From Arthonia radiata (Eukaryota > Ascomycota > Arthoniomycetes > Arthoniales > Arthoniaceae): 64,000 nt of DNA. The position numbers and the translations under genes are program-made. This document shows positions 44,645-55,880 of the stretch, one piece after another. The stretch lies in the NCBI GenBank assembly GCA_002989075.1, contig PSQN01000013.1:400458-464457 (forward strand), written 5' to 3'. Below the pieces are notes generated by a model. The model saw only the letters and a list, made by a program, of their open reading frames with translations. It made no database searches and was not told the origin of the DNA. Every line of letters starts with the position of its first letter. The stretch's first letter is position 1.

Positions 44645-46729
44645 TTAACGTATAAGTAAGCTTTAAAAGAACTTAAAGCTATTTAACACCATAGCTCTAG
44701 ATTTGCTGTTTAATAAACAATAATATCGAGCACGAGTTACGTTATCTGTTATATTTAAGCTTATGTTGCATCCCCTATTAGCAGACACTAGGGTAATAGG
44801 CCCTACTAAATTAAGGTAAAGCTGCTCTATATACTTATTATACCGCTTCTAAGGTACGTAACTATTAGAATGTACCGCCTTACCTTAAGTACAGGCGTTA
44901 CAGTTGTATTAGAGCTTGCTGATACTATAGTCGATACCGCTAACCTGCTTAGTAGTCTTCTAAATATAGTCGTACGAGGTATATCTAAAACGTAAGTATT
45001 AAACTTCTAACGACACAGATAGTCTAATAGCAGTAGTATCTATAAGATTTAATAGCTAATATCTTTTAGTGTTAATTAGAGCGACTATCTTATCTATTGT
45101 ACTAGTATAGACAACTCGATTCTTTATAGTATACACACTTAGGCCGTATTCAGCTATCTTATAACTTAACAGGAGATTAATAAACAGACTTAGAAGGTAT
45201 AGCACATTGTATAGCTGTAGGGTAACAACGTTACTATTAGACTTATACGCCCTAACGTTAACTTAACTACGCTTAATTATCTATACAGTGTTCTTTATAG
45301 TATATACCGTAACTAAGCAATTTTTAACGTTTCTAAACATTCTTAAGTCGTTGTATATATAGTTTAAGGCGTCTAAGTCGGCTAGCTAGTTAGCTAATGT
45401 CTGAGTAGTTAAGCTAGTAGTAAGATACGTAGCTACTGCCTTAGTATTATTACTACGGCGGTTGTTGCTCTTAGTACCTCTACTTAAGCTACTTCTCCTA
45501 GAACCGTCTTCTTTCTTGAAGGTATTGCCTTTTGCAAGATTAATACTTCTAAACTTTCTAACTTACCTAGTAGACTTCTAGTTCTCTAGAGCCTTCTCTA
45601 AGTAAGTGTAGAAACAGTTAGATTCCTAATAACGGTAATTACTGTATATTAAGTACTTACTCTTAGTATTGTATTTATTGTTAATAGCCAGGTCTGCGGC
45701 GTTTATAGTGCCGTAAAACCTCTTTAACTTAATAATTTACTGCTTCTTTATTACTTCTTTAAACAGCCTACTTAACTTAATAGTTAAAAGATTTAGTAGA
45801 GCTTAATACTTACTCTACTTATATAACGCCTACTAATTAAAGTCTTTAACGTTTAATATGCTCTATAGAAATATAATAACCTTTATTTAGTTACTTAAAT
45901 ACTTTTATGCGTTTAGTACGGTAAGTCCGTTAAGACAGGTTATTTAGGTCTTAAACTTAATATAGTAGTCCTCTATATCCTTGTACTTACTTACTAATAG
46001 CGTTAGAAACTAGTATGCAACGTTATACGTCTCGATATAGCCTATCTTCTTATATCTCTTAAGGTATTTTTACTTATCGCTTGTATGCTTATACTTATTG
46101 TTGTCTAAAGTCTTCTTAATACTAATCGTAACGTTATTAAGTATATAAAGCAACGCCTTCGCTTTCTTTATATCTTAATCCTCTTATAGTTTTGTTTGAG
46201 CTCTAAACTCAGTAGAGGTTATTTCTTAATAAGGGTCTAAAGGGCGTACGATGCGAGCTTCTAAACTAATCTAGGCGACAAACTTCTAGAGACTTGTTGC
46301 TTTAAGCAAGTTCTTAATATTCCTCTTTTAGTCTATATAGTTCTTTAAGCCTGTAAGATACTTAAACTTAATGTCTTACTTAAGATCTACTATCGTAGTA
46401 ACTAGTTAACGGCTATTATTACTACTTAACCTCTTAGACTTTACTGTATAACTAATTCTTGTCCGTTTATAATAAATTTAAGCTCTTTTAATACGCTAGA
46501 CCTTGTAGTAGTACTGCGCAAAGCCTTAGACTAATATTATTAAGTACGGGCAGACAATACGTCGATATCGTTGTTCGCGCTACTAAACTTAGTATAAGAA
46601 TGCTTCAGTTTGCTTATAACTTTAATAAGCAGTTAACTACTCAATTCTCAGCAGAATCTTATACTAATAACTAAATAATAACTGTGTAATTGTATTAATA
46701 CTACAGATACGCGATTTAGACTTATAACC

Positions 46730-46928
46730 TATCAGAACACTGCTAGTGCCAGTATCATAGAATTGCGTGTATTCTTCCTAATCTAAAAGACGTCCGGTGC
46801 TTAACATAAGGTCGAGCCAAGACTCCGGCTATCGAACATCCTAATACTATGTAGCTTGTGTAGCACCAACAAGACGTGTCATAAAAGTTAAGACTGCACC
46901 CAGGAAACATAGACGCAGATTTCCAACA
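46730..46928 (-). repeat. LTR of Copia B (5' LTR in element orientation)
   Basis: 199 bp, mutated start TATCAGAACACTGC, end TTTCCAACA, followed by the duplicated AACAT. Confidence 0.9.
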
Positions 46929-47208
46929 AACATATATTTAATATAACCTAGTTATATTATCCCCTAATATTATTATCTATTTCCTGCCCTCGAGCGAAGG
47001 CAAAGAAACTCCTGCGCAGCTTTAGTAGGAGGGGCCCTCTAAAGGAAGGAAGGACCCTCGCGGGGATTAATACTAAGCGACGGGCACAACTATATATCTA
47101 ATATATAGCTATACGATTAACATATTAAATATATATTAAAATTACTACCTGATTAGGGATAGTCCGTGCACGCGGTGTGGGCGTTCAGCTTCTCCGTGTG
47201 TGAGCCGA

Positions 47209-47846
47209 GGTGTAGCCCCCGGCTGGTACTCAAGCCATATTACCTATTATGGCATGTTCGGATAGGATGTCAGCCCCTGCCGTGTCTTCTTGCCATTTGA
47301 AACATAGCAAGCACCTCTTTCATCCAGCGGTCCGTCTGAACTGCGAGCCTGGTCAGCTCGCCCTCAAATCATCGCCAGCAATGTGCCCCCCGAAGCGCGG
47401 GTCCAGTGGATCTCCGACCGTCCGCTGCCTAGCTTGGCTACATATGCGCGGGTGCGAGGTCATCAGGATTCAGGAGATCATCCCAACCCCGTCCTCGGTC
47501 TCACTTGAGCTGGCAAGCGCATTGTTATGCGACCTGATGTGATCTGGCGCTTCGTCAAGGGCCACACATATCCAAGATGACATTGGCGACGGGTGCATGC
47601 GAAACATCTCTTGCACTTATGCCGTGCTTGTGGAGCAGCGGGCCTCGATGGCTCCGCAGCTTCTTGGTCGTGCTATAAACGCCACTTGCTCTCGTGCACG
47701 TCAACAAGCACACGATTACAGTGCTTGTCTATTCGTTCATTGTAGGCGGTCTAGTTGTTCGTTGTTGATAAACTTCCCCATACACTCATTTGCATCAAGA
47801 TCAGTAAGGCGGCATTTCTGCCCCATTACACTCTTTCTTCGCCTAC
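47209..47846. promoter_or_regulatory. Flank of the transposon block and promoter of the glutamic peptidase gene
   Basis: Normal composition resumes here. No gene is recognised before 47847. A TATAAAC (47674-47680) about 170 bp before the start is a candidate TATA element, followed by a C/T-rich leader. Confidence 0.4.
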
Positions 47847-48903
47847 ATGAAGGCTGTACTGGCTCTGTTATTGTGCGCCACCGCCACGTCGGCCGTTCCA
47901 TTCACGTCTCATCTGCAGAAACACCTCACTCGTCGCTTTGTCGACACTCCTCTCGATGCACCTCAGCGTCGCAAGGCCGATGGGGTGCACGTAGACAACG
48001 ACATAGTTGTAGCCAGATCGGACACCAGGACATCCGTCAATTGGGCAGGTGCAATCATATATGACGCGCCTTCGGTATGGCTCCAACACAAACGACACGG
48101 TTGGCATCAGGTTAGCTCCATATTAACAGCATAGCGCAGGGCGCCTCATACACCAACGCAAAGGCCTCGTTCAAAGTCCCAGACTGCTCTTTACCGGCTG
48201 TACATGATGCGAACACTGAGTATGCGGCTGCGGTATGGGTTGGTGAGTGAACATACGACTTTTGGCTTTTTGCTATTGATTGGGTAGTGTAAGCTCATGT
48301 GTTCAACCAAGGAATCAACGGCAACCACTCTGACGAGCCGTTCATACAAGCTGGCTGCGATTGTTTTCTCGGCAAGCCGCAACCCGTCAGCAGCAACCTG
48401 CAGATCCCAGTAGCTCCGCCGCCAGACTTTCGTTGTTGGTGGGAATGGGCAAGTTTCGCCGCCGCAATGATACGCGGCAACATGATATGCTGACTTCTGC
48501 ACCGCAGTGGCCAGATCCTCATCATGAATTCCCAGACTTCAAACCAGAAGTCGGCGACGTAATCGACATATCAGTGACCTCCACTCCTCCCTCACAGGGC
48601 AGCGTCACACTCGTCAATCAACGCACCAAGCAACAGGCCTCTAATCCAACAATGACTGCCGGAAAAAAGGAGTGGGAATTTACGGGCAAGACGGTTCAGT
48701 GGATTGTTGAAGACTATTCCTCGAATGGCGCCAACGTCCCCTTCGCGAACTTTGGCACTGTCACTTTTACCGGATGTGAGGCACACGCGGGAAACGATCC
48801 GGTCCCGCTCGACTCCGCGCTCATATGGGAGCTGGGCATTGATGGTAAGACACTCACAAGTTCGAGCGTTTCGGGCTCGGATGTGGTTGTGAAATATCTG
48901 TAG
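47847..48903 (+). CDS. Secreted glutamic peptidase, G1/eqolisin (aspergillopepsin-II type)
   Basis: Four exons (47847-48074, 48140-48242, 48312-48448, 48508-48903) give 287 aa: signal peptide 1-16, a basic propeptide to about residue 60, then the mature enzyme starting near SVNWAGAI. The catalytic dyad of the family is present: Gln123 (FIQAGCD) and Glu224 (QWIVEDYSS). Intermediate marks are SFKVPDC, AVWVG and WWEWWPDPHHEFPDF. These are pepstatin-insensitive acid endopeptidases secreted for extracellular protein breakdown. The third intron has a GC donor (TGG then GCAAGT) and a normal CAG acceptor; splicing it is needed to keep the frame. The gene sits 640 bp from a transposon block and is intact. 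Confidence 0.9.
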
Positions 48904-49216
48904 TATGCGCTTGGAAGAGAGGAGTGCTGGGGGAGACTAGGTCCTGCGTAGCAGACCTTCCCGATCCATCTCGACTTTACCCTTGGCCATTAGAAACTTC
49001 CAAGCTTCGGCTTGAAATAGTCGCAGTGGATCGCTATATACTGTGTCTTAAGATACTAAGACTAGTATATATAAGAAGGCTCTAATTCTTCTATATCTTA
49101 ATCTTCTAGCTATAAGTAAGCTAGTTCTAGTAGAGACACTAATAAGCTTCTATAATTATACAAGATAACCTTTATTTTTCCAACTTGTATACCAGCTCTT
49201 ACCCGACAACATCTGT
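48904..49216. other. Intergenic, with a short AT-rich patch
   Basis: A patch from about 49030 to 49190 is AT-rich (TAGTATATATAAGAAGG and similar) and resembles RIP-affected repeat debris, but it is too short to assign to an element. It lies between the convergent ends of the glutamic peptidase and the small secreted protein genes. Confidence 0.4.
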
Positions 49217-49630
49217 CTAGGTACCATTGGGGCAATGGGTTAATTGTGGGATGCAGTAACTACTCGCTGTCACGCTCCCTCCAGGACACATGGCACCCAG
49301 ATTCACGTTCGCGCAGCCGCCAGCATCCATGTGTAAAGTCTCCTCAAAGCCAGTACAGCCGGCGCCCCCGTATAGAATGAGGTTGAAATTGTTGATGGAG
49401 CTGTTGAAGGAGAAGATCGGCTCCTCGAAGTTGTTACAGCCGGACGTGAGCTCGGTGTTGATAGCTTCGTTGGAGGGCTGGTCGCACATCGGACCCGTGT
49501 AGCCTGTGAAGGCGAATTTGTCTTGGGCATTGACGGCGGCGAAGAAGGCCACGAGGGGAAGGAGCTGGGCGCTTTAGTGGAAGGTCAGAGAACAAAATGG
49601 GGGGGGGAGGGATTGTACGGTAGAGAGCAT
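49217..49630 (-). CDS. Small secreted cysteine-rich protein
   Basis: Two exons (49630-49619, 49564-49217; donor GTACAA, acceptor CCCAG) give 119 aa. The tiny first exon supplies MLST, completing the signal peptide MLSTLLPLVAFFAAVNA. Without it no ATG starts the frame. The mature ~102 aa hold seven Cys (MCDQ, SGCNN, GAGCTG, GGCANV, AMCPGG, SYCIPQ, THCPN) and two NxS/T sites. I recognise no domain. Size, secretion and Cys content fit fungal effector candidates or small cell-wall proteins; no activity can be inferred. The intron holds a run of nine C on the coding strand. The gene lies in a 7-kb island between RIP-affected blocks. Confidence 0.75.
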
Positions 49631-51801
49631 CCTGAGTGGTGGGGGACGCGGGATTGGTAGATGCTTGGCTCGATTAATGTTTGAGAGGTGATTTACGATA
49701 TTGCTGTTGTTGATGTACTGATTCTTCAATGTAAGTAGGCCTACTGGCCTTCGTCTTAAGTAACCTTCATGCCTGCTAGTCTTCGCTTCCACCAAGGCTG
49801 CTGAAACGCCCAATCTCAAGATCACTGTGTGTACCGTATTTCGTCTGCTGCCGTACCGAAATAGCCCCAAGAGCCTTTCGATGACACGCACGTATATCGA
49901 TTAGACGTGTTACATCATCCTTCACGGGAAAATTGCAACAGTGAAGATTTAAGCGAATTAATCTTGCGGATCTCTTTGGAACACGTGTTGTCTTTCCGCA
50001 GCATCAAGGTGCTATCAGTGTGGTGGGTACTGGAGAAGTATCCACAGTAGAAAGCGTACTACCTTTCAGGCTGGGAGCGCTAGGTGCCTAGGTCCATATG
50101 ATCCTTTCGAAGCAAAGACGTCGCGTGAGCAGCATCAGCATCCTACTTCGTATGACAATTTCGCTCACACGTCACATCAGTGTCATCTGTATGCGCACAT
50201 CAGCTCGAGGACTCTAGCAACGACTACTCCAAGTACCATTCCATGCTCAACAGATTGACTATTGTCCACTACGGCGCAGACAGTGTTATCGCAGACAGGA
50301 GCGCGAGCGCGAGCAAACTAGATACTAAAAGTACTGTATGACTGGTCAAGAAGTCGTTGAAGCATACAGTAAGGTGGACGGAGTCATGATCGTGAGAGGA
50401 ACACTCGAACGAGCACTCTTGAACGTAGTGCTCGTAGTGTGTACGGATTGATATTTTCGTATTGGTTGGCACGGTCATCCACGGGCGCATATGCATGCGC
50501 ATCGCATTATGACTTACGCTCCAGATATACAACTCGCATCGCAGTTCAGCCTTCGAGATATCCTGATTGAGGGTGGAAGGCTGGCAAGTGTGTCGACGAG
50601 TTTGAGTTGAGGTGGAGCAGAACGTTGGGATGCTGTCAGAGCCATGCCCTTCTGGTGCAGAAAGCCCAGAGCCGCCCAAATGCAGTCTAGCAACCTCATG
50701 GGCTTTCTCTATTGGAGCCTTCTCTTTCTTCTCAGTCGTTATTTCCAGACTTCCTCCGCAAGAATAGACATCAGCAGACCAGCGACCTCTTTTCAGTGGT
50801 GATTCCTAGGCGGTGACAGCGTCAGCGTCAGTGTCTCGAAAGCGGCATGACTGACGCCAGGCCCGTACTCGCTAAGACGCAGGATTGGTTACGCTCCTAT
50901 TCCATGGCGCTGACTTGGTTACATTTGAACCTCATGGTGCTGACTTGCTTACGTTTTATCAGACGGTGCTGCCTTCCGTACCTTCGTACCCTGGGGTACT
51001 GAGGCGTCGCCGAATACCAGATGCACCTCGCGATGCTACCGGCGAACTTGACGAAGTACCTCTGTACAAGCCTGGTTCGCAATTGCGGCTTAATTGGTTT
51101 CGTGTCGCTGGCGTGCAGATTTAGGATGATATTAGGAGTGCGCACGCGTACGAGTCGCTCTGGTCCATACCCGGTCTAGCTCGCGGTATCTGCCGGGAAA
51201 CGAAGGTGAGACCGCACAGATTCAGTGTTGCCGCCCCATCGTTCTCAGAGATCCGTTTCCTCTGTTCTCTCCTGCCTGGAACAATTCAGTACGGATTGCC
51301 GATTCGATTCACTTGGTCCCTACTAGTATCTTGCCTTGCCTTGTCAGCATTGAGGTTGAGGTTGGTGCTGTCTGTTGCCTTTGGTTGGCTTTCGCGACTC
51401 CAAGACCCTGGGAAGCCCATCGCCGCTATTCGCCAGCTCGCCTACCACCTTTGCGGCGATCGAACCCAACTAATCCACTATGGGGCTTCTAAGAGCCTTA
51501 CTCTACGCGCAGCGTCCGCATCTGAACGATTGCTGACAGCTTTTGAGGACTCGAGAGTCACAGTCTTCGTGTAGTCGGAAACTGAGCATGAAGTACCTGT
51601 ACTGCCCTTGTCTTCTCATGCCGTGTCTCGATTATAAGCATATAGTAGCAATCCCGTAAGGATAAAATGCGTTTGGATTCCTCTCACCTTATCGAAAAAG
51701 TCAGCCATCATTGCCCATCATTGCATTTTCTTGTATTCCTCGATACTCAGGCTGACCTTGAAACACTTTTCTGATCGCGACCACCCAGACCGCCTTTGAT
51801 C
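49631..51801. other. Long intergenic region, no gene recognised
   Basis: About 2.2 kb of balanced composition with only short frames on both strands. None has a start, splice structure and domain that I can support. It contains the three-unit 30-bp repeat at 50887 and the promoter of the carboxypeptidase gene. Confidence 0.4.
50887..50976 (+). repeat. Three diverged 30-bp tandem units
   Basis: Units start at 50887, 50917 and 50947, each beginning G(G/C)TTAC and ending GGYGCTGMCTT. The unit length is a multiple of three. In the plus frame the first two units read LVTLLFHGAD and LVTFEPHGAD, but the surrounding frame (to 51124) is not otherwise convincing as a gene. Confidence 0.6.
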
Positions 51802-53982
51802 ATGCAGGCGAAGCATCTACTACCATTGCTCGCATGGACAGCATTGGCCCAGTTTCCAAGCTTGCCACAGGATACGAAACTTATATCATCAAATATCTAC
51901 CCCGAGGGCTCAATCACCTACAAACAGACCTTTATCTGCGAGACGACCCCAAATGTCGCTGCCTACGCCGGCTACGTCAACCTCCCAGGTAGCGTACTGG
52001 GACCTCTGCAATCGTCGCCATACGACTTACACTCTTTCTTCTGGTATTTCTCTGCACGACACTGTCCCGAGACGGCACCTCTTGCTATCTGGATTGGTGG
52101 CGGCCCCAGCGAGTCCGCCCTTAACGGTGTGGCACTCGAGAACGGACCTTGCTACGTAAATCAGGACGGCTCAACAACCCTCAATCAGTACAGCCTGAAC
52201 GAAGTGGCCAATGTGCTCTACATCGACCAGCCGGGCCAGACTGGATTTTCGTACCAAAGTTTGGTCAACGGCACTCTCGATGCATTGGCCAACGGTATCA
52301 CCCCAGACACAGGTCCGAAGTCCGGAAATTGGACGACCCTACTCGGCACATTCCCCAAGCAAGATCTCCTGATGGCCGCGAACAACAGTGATACGACCGC
52401 TAGGATACTATGGCATATCGTACAGGCGTTCACGACGGATTTCCCCGAATATGACACAACGAACGCGAAGATCAACTTGTTCACGAATTCGTACGGGGGC
52501 TATTATGGTCCGGCTACGATGGACCATTTTCTTGAGCAGAATGCCGCGATAGCAGCACTTCATAATTCTATTGATGACAGCGCAGATGACCCGCACGTCA
52601 CTGCTCCTCCTGCACCTATGGATGAGGATTCCATTGAAGGTGCTCACATCCTCGAACTCGATACCCTTGGCTTCACGAATGGCTGCGTCGACCTCCTGGC
52701 GCAGGCGCTTTCTTGGCCTGAGTTCGCCTTCCGCAATACGTATAATAGACCTATCATCGATCAGGCCACATACGACCAAGCCTTACAGAACATCACTGCG
52801 CCGGGCACGGGATGTCAGCAGCTTATCCAGGATTGCCGAGCGGCTGGATCCGTGAGTAGCAACTGCTTCCGCTCCTTCTTTTAGTGTACGTGAAGATCGC
52901 TAACTCAGTCTTGCCAGGAGGGCGACCCGCAAAATTTTGGCAACAACGACACCGTCAACCAGGCCTGCGTGACCGCCGGCTTATGCATGTTTCCGATCGT
53001 CATTGGCGAGCACAACAACATCGGCGGACAGGACGTCTTGGACATTAGCCAGATCTATCCGAGCGCGCGCGTGCCGAGCTGGAACCAGGTGAGACCCGCA
53101 CCGATCTTCTCCGTACGCGGGAAGTTGATTAAATTATCTAGGGGTGGCTCAACTCGGGCGAAGTACAGCAGGCACTCGGCGTCCCGGTGAACTGGACTGC
53201 TGAAAGTCCCGCTAACGGGCAAGTGTTCGTCCTAGGTACCGGCGACGAGGCACGCCAGGACTATGGACATTTGAGACGAGTGTTGGATGCAGGTGTCAAG
53301 GTGGCCATGATTTACGGAGATATCGATCACAGGTGTAACTGTAAGTTAGGCTCTCCGGCACCCGGGCCCTTGGGTCTTCTACCACACCACGACACCAGCA
53401 CCACGCCCTGAAGCCTCTGGACTTCCAATCATACTTACAACCCCTAGGGATTGGCGCCGAGAACGTCTCCTTATCCATCCCCTACGCCTCCTCCCCCGCC
53501 TTCAACGCCGCCGGCTACACTCCGATCATCACCGACTCTGGCTCTATCCCCGGCCTCGTCCGCCAATACAACTCCTTTTCCTTCTCGCGGATCGCTCAAG
53601 CCGGCCACACGGCGGGCTATTACGCACCTGAAGCTGTCCTCGAGGTCTTCGCGCGCACGATGAGCAATACCGATGTTGCGACTGGTGGGATCAACCTCAA
53701 CGCTTGCGACTACAGCAGTCCCGGGCCGAAGGATGTAAGCGCATGTATTGTATTAGTGTGTGCGATATACTGATGTTGTGATAGTCACGAGACCCAACCG
53801 TGCAAGCTTTCCTAAACAACACGCTGCCGGAACATGTACCGCATGTATGCAATGTCTATAACCTGCTGTCGACGTGTGAGGACGCGCAGGTTGCGGCGCT
53901 GATGAGCGAGCAGGCGCTCGTGGTCGACGATGCTGTTGTTAATCCGGCGGCGATAGACACGCCAGTGATGCCAGACGTGTAG
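51802..53982 (+). CDS. Secreted serine carboxypeptidase, S10 family
   Basis: Five exons (51802-52851, 52918-53088, 53142-53340, 53448-53734, 53785-53982; donors GTGAGT, GTGAGA, GTAAGT, GTAAGC) give 634 aa. The signal peptide covers about 1-17. Family marks are WIGGGPSESA with ENGPC (oxyanion region), VLYIDQPGQTGFS, the nucleophile FTNSYGGYYGPA with Ser230, the acid loop IYGDIDHRCNW (467-474), and FSRIAQAGHTAGYYAPE with His527. These enzymes remove C-terminal residues from peptides at acid pH, so it would complement the neighbouring acid endopeptidase. The usual ESYGG is NSYGG here. About 65 residues follow the usual end, including a Cys pair. Confidence 0.92.
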
Positions 53983-54420
53983 AGATCAAGCACGCGTCGG
54001 TGACCTCGGCTTGACCGACTTTACAAGGCTGCAATCGTCCTGATATAGCGTCTAGGTCGAGGTGACACTTCTACCGTCTCTTTCTGCTTCACGATCGTTC
54101 CCAAGTTTTGCTAAATTCTAGTATACTCACGTGAGTCACTATTCGTATGTGCGTTGCTGTAAAGGTGAATTGGTGATATGAAGAACTCGAGGCCGCAGAA
54201 GTCTTGTCGTCTCAGACATGTCTTTCCCAATGTCTGTCTCTTTGTGAAACTTGTTGCTGCAGGTCAAGCTTGCACGTACTCTGCAATACGTCCGTAGATT
54301 TGCATGAAACACATCCTGCCTCCGCGATCTTAGAACACACTGGCGTCATAAGTGTCCCTTATTGCTCAATGATAGCCTAACGTTACATACTCAAAAGAAT
54401 AAACGTTGACCCTACATGAC
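53983..54420. other. 3' flank of the carboxypeptidase gene
   Basis: Balanced composition to about 54400, then a sharp change to AT-rich DNA. No gene is recognised. Confidence 0.45.
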
Positions 54421-55880
54421 CCAAGTTAAAGTAGAGTACTTAGCTGTTCCTTACTAATTAGGTCTAGCTCTATTACGTTCAATCTATTATAATTATATTT
54501 AATCTATTTTTTACTATAATTAAATTAGAACTAACTTTATTAGTATATCTACTAATAATCTTATAATATAGTAAAATAGTAATAGCTGGAATCTAGTTCT
54601 AAGTACTAAGATATATAATAAGGTTAACTAATTCTATTATCTAAGTCTTTAATAGATTCTTAATAGATACTATTAGCTTCTTTTAATTTTTATAAGACTT
54701 GTATATATATATATCTCTCTCTCTCTAAATAAACAGATTTATATAACTATTTTTATAGAATATTACAATTAGTTAAGCTATTATTATTAATATTTATATT
54801 TTCTAGATAACTTACTAATAATTCTATATAACTTTTTTATTTACTATAGCCCTTTTAGTCTCTAAATAACAAGTATTTAAATTTACATAAAAAGTATATA
54901 GTTATACTTAGTAATCTTTATAGATATAATTAATGATAATTTTATAAACTTTAATAGCTATATTCTACTTTTAAATTTAATTGTAGGTTATATAGTTTAT
55001 AAGTTTCTAGATCAAAGTAAAACAATTAGATAAGATATAACTAAATGAACAATAATTAATTTTTATAGTAAGCCCTAGTATATTAAATCTATATTAGTAA
55101 TCTTTATATCTAGTTTATTTAGTTCAGTAAGATTATTTATAGAGCTTTATTTAGTTTATTTCTAGTTTAGAGTAGAATTTATCTAGCTTATATTTTTTAA
55201 AACTTAAACATTTTTTATTATATCTAGATTCCCTATAAATTCTTTATTACTATTAAAAGCTCTATAATTTATTATTTAAGACTTGTTTACTAAAATGTAT
55301 ACTTAGAGTCTATATAAAATATCTTAAGAGCCTAATAAGAAGTTTTAAAAAAGTTAAAGTATAATTCTAATATAATTTTAAGTAGTATATTAAATTAGCT
55401 CTAGTAATCTAAATTGATTTACTTTGTTCTAAATTAATCTAGTTTAGGCTTAAATATATATAGAGTTAATTTATTAGCTTAAATCTAGTTTAAATTAGAA
55501 TTAATCTAGATTGTTATTTTTTAAAAAAAAGCTATATATTACATTTTAATTCTATATTAAATTTTATACTAGTATTAGGAGCTCTAAGATTAAATATTTA
55601 AGGTTTATTTACTAAAGTAAATTTATAAGGTTTAATTATATATCTATTATCTTTTCTTTTATTCTAAGCTTATATATACTACTATAGAGCCTGCTGTAGG
55701 GGTACAGAGATAGTAAGACGGCTATAAGTTACCCTGTCTAGTAGGTCGTTAGCGTCTCTTAGCCTTATAGCTTGTCGCTTAATATATACAATATTAATGA
55801 TACTAGTATATAAACAACGTATTTAGCTTAGCGCACGATTAGTAGCTATATTTATACTATCCGTAGCTACAGACCTTATC
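54421..55880. other. AT-rich degraded DNA
   Basis: About 1.5 kb of extreme AT bias without open frames, including a TATATATATATC then TCTCTCTCTC run near 54700-54725. Near 55685-55830 some GC remains (GGGGTACAGAGATAG, GGTCGTTAGCGTC), which may be an older repeat. It ends in TTATC next to the Gypsy D LTR. Confidence 0.45.

Larger units (their letters stand above)
40575..46928 (-). mobile_element. Copia B: full-length LTR retrotransposon, RIP-mutated
   Basis: LTRs of exactly 199 bp (40575-40773 and 46730-46928) with AACAT on both sides. Pol runs on the minus strand: integrase (44644-44360, RVAERTNGLIYNIVRTML), integrase C-terminus (44305-44018), reverse transcriptase with its YVDD site changed to YVNN (42731-42742), and RNase H with CRYISNLTEQHYLGTKQVLR near 42290. 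A G-rich polypurine tract lies next to the left LTR (40774-40782). Next to the right LTR is a primer site GGTTATAAGTC that fits the anticodon region of tRNA-Met after one RIP change. A foreign Copia fragment lies between RNase H and the left LTR. Many stops make the element dead. Confidence 0.92.
40499..47208. repeat. MITE-like element with 73-bp terminal inverted repeats, split by Copia B
   Basis: Bases 40499-40571 and the reverse complement of 47136-47208 match at 68 of 73 positions (ends TCGGCTCACAC, with GCGTGCAC inside). Removing Copia B and one AACAT leaves about 351 bp with no coding frame. This suggests a non-autonomous DNA transposon or fold-back element. No target duplication is visible outside the repeats. 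Confidence 0.65.

Noticed and set aside
47136-47208. Inverted repeat read as subtelomeric sequence because of TTAGGG
   Set aside because: TTAGGG occurs once only, not in tandem, and normal genes follow immediately. The inverted partner at 40499 explains it better as a transposon end.
51206-51574. 122-codon plus-strand frame upstream of the carboxypeptidase
   Set aside because: It begins at GTG, has no ATG near its start, and no domain or splice structure is seen.
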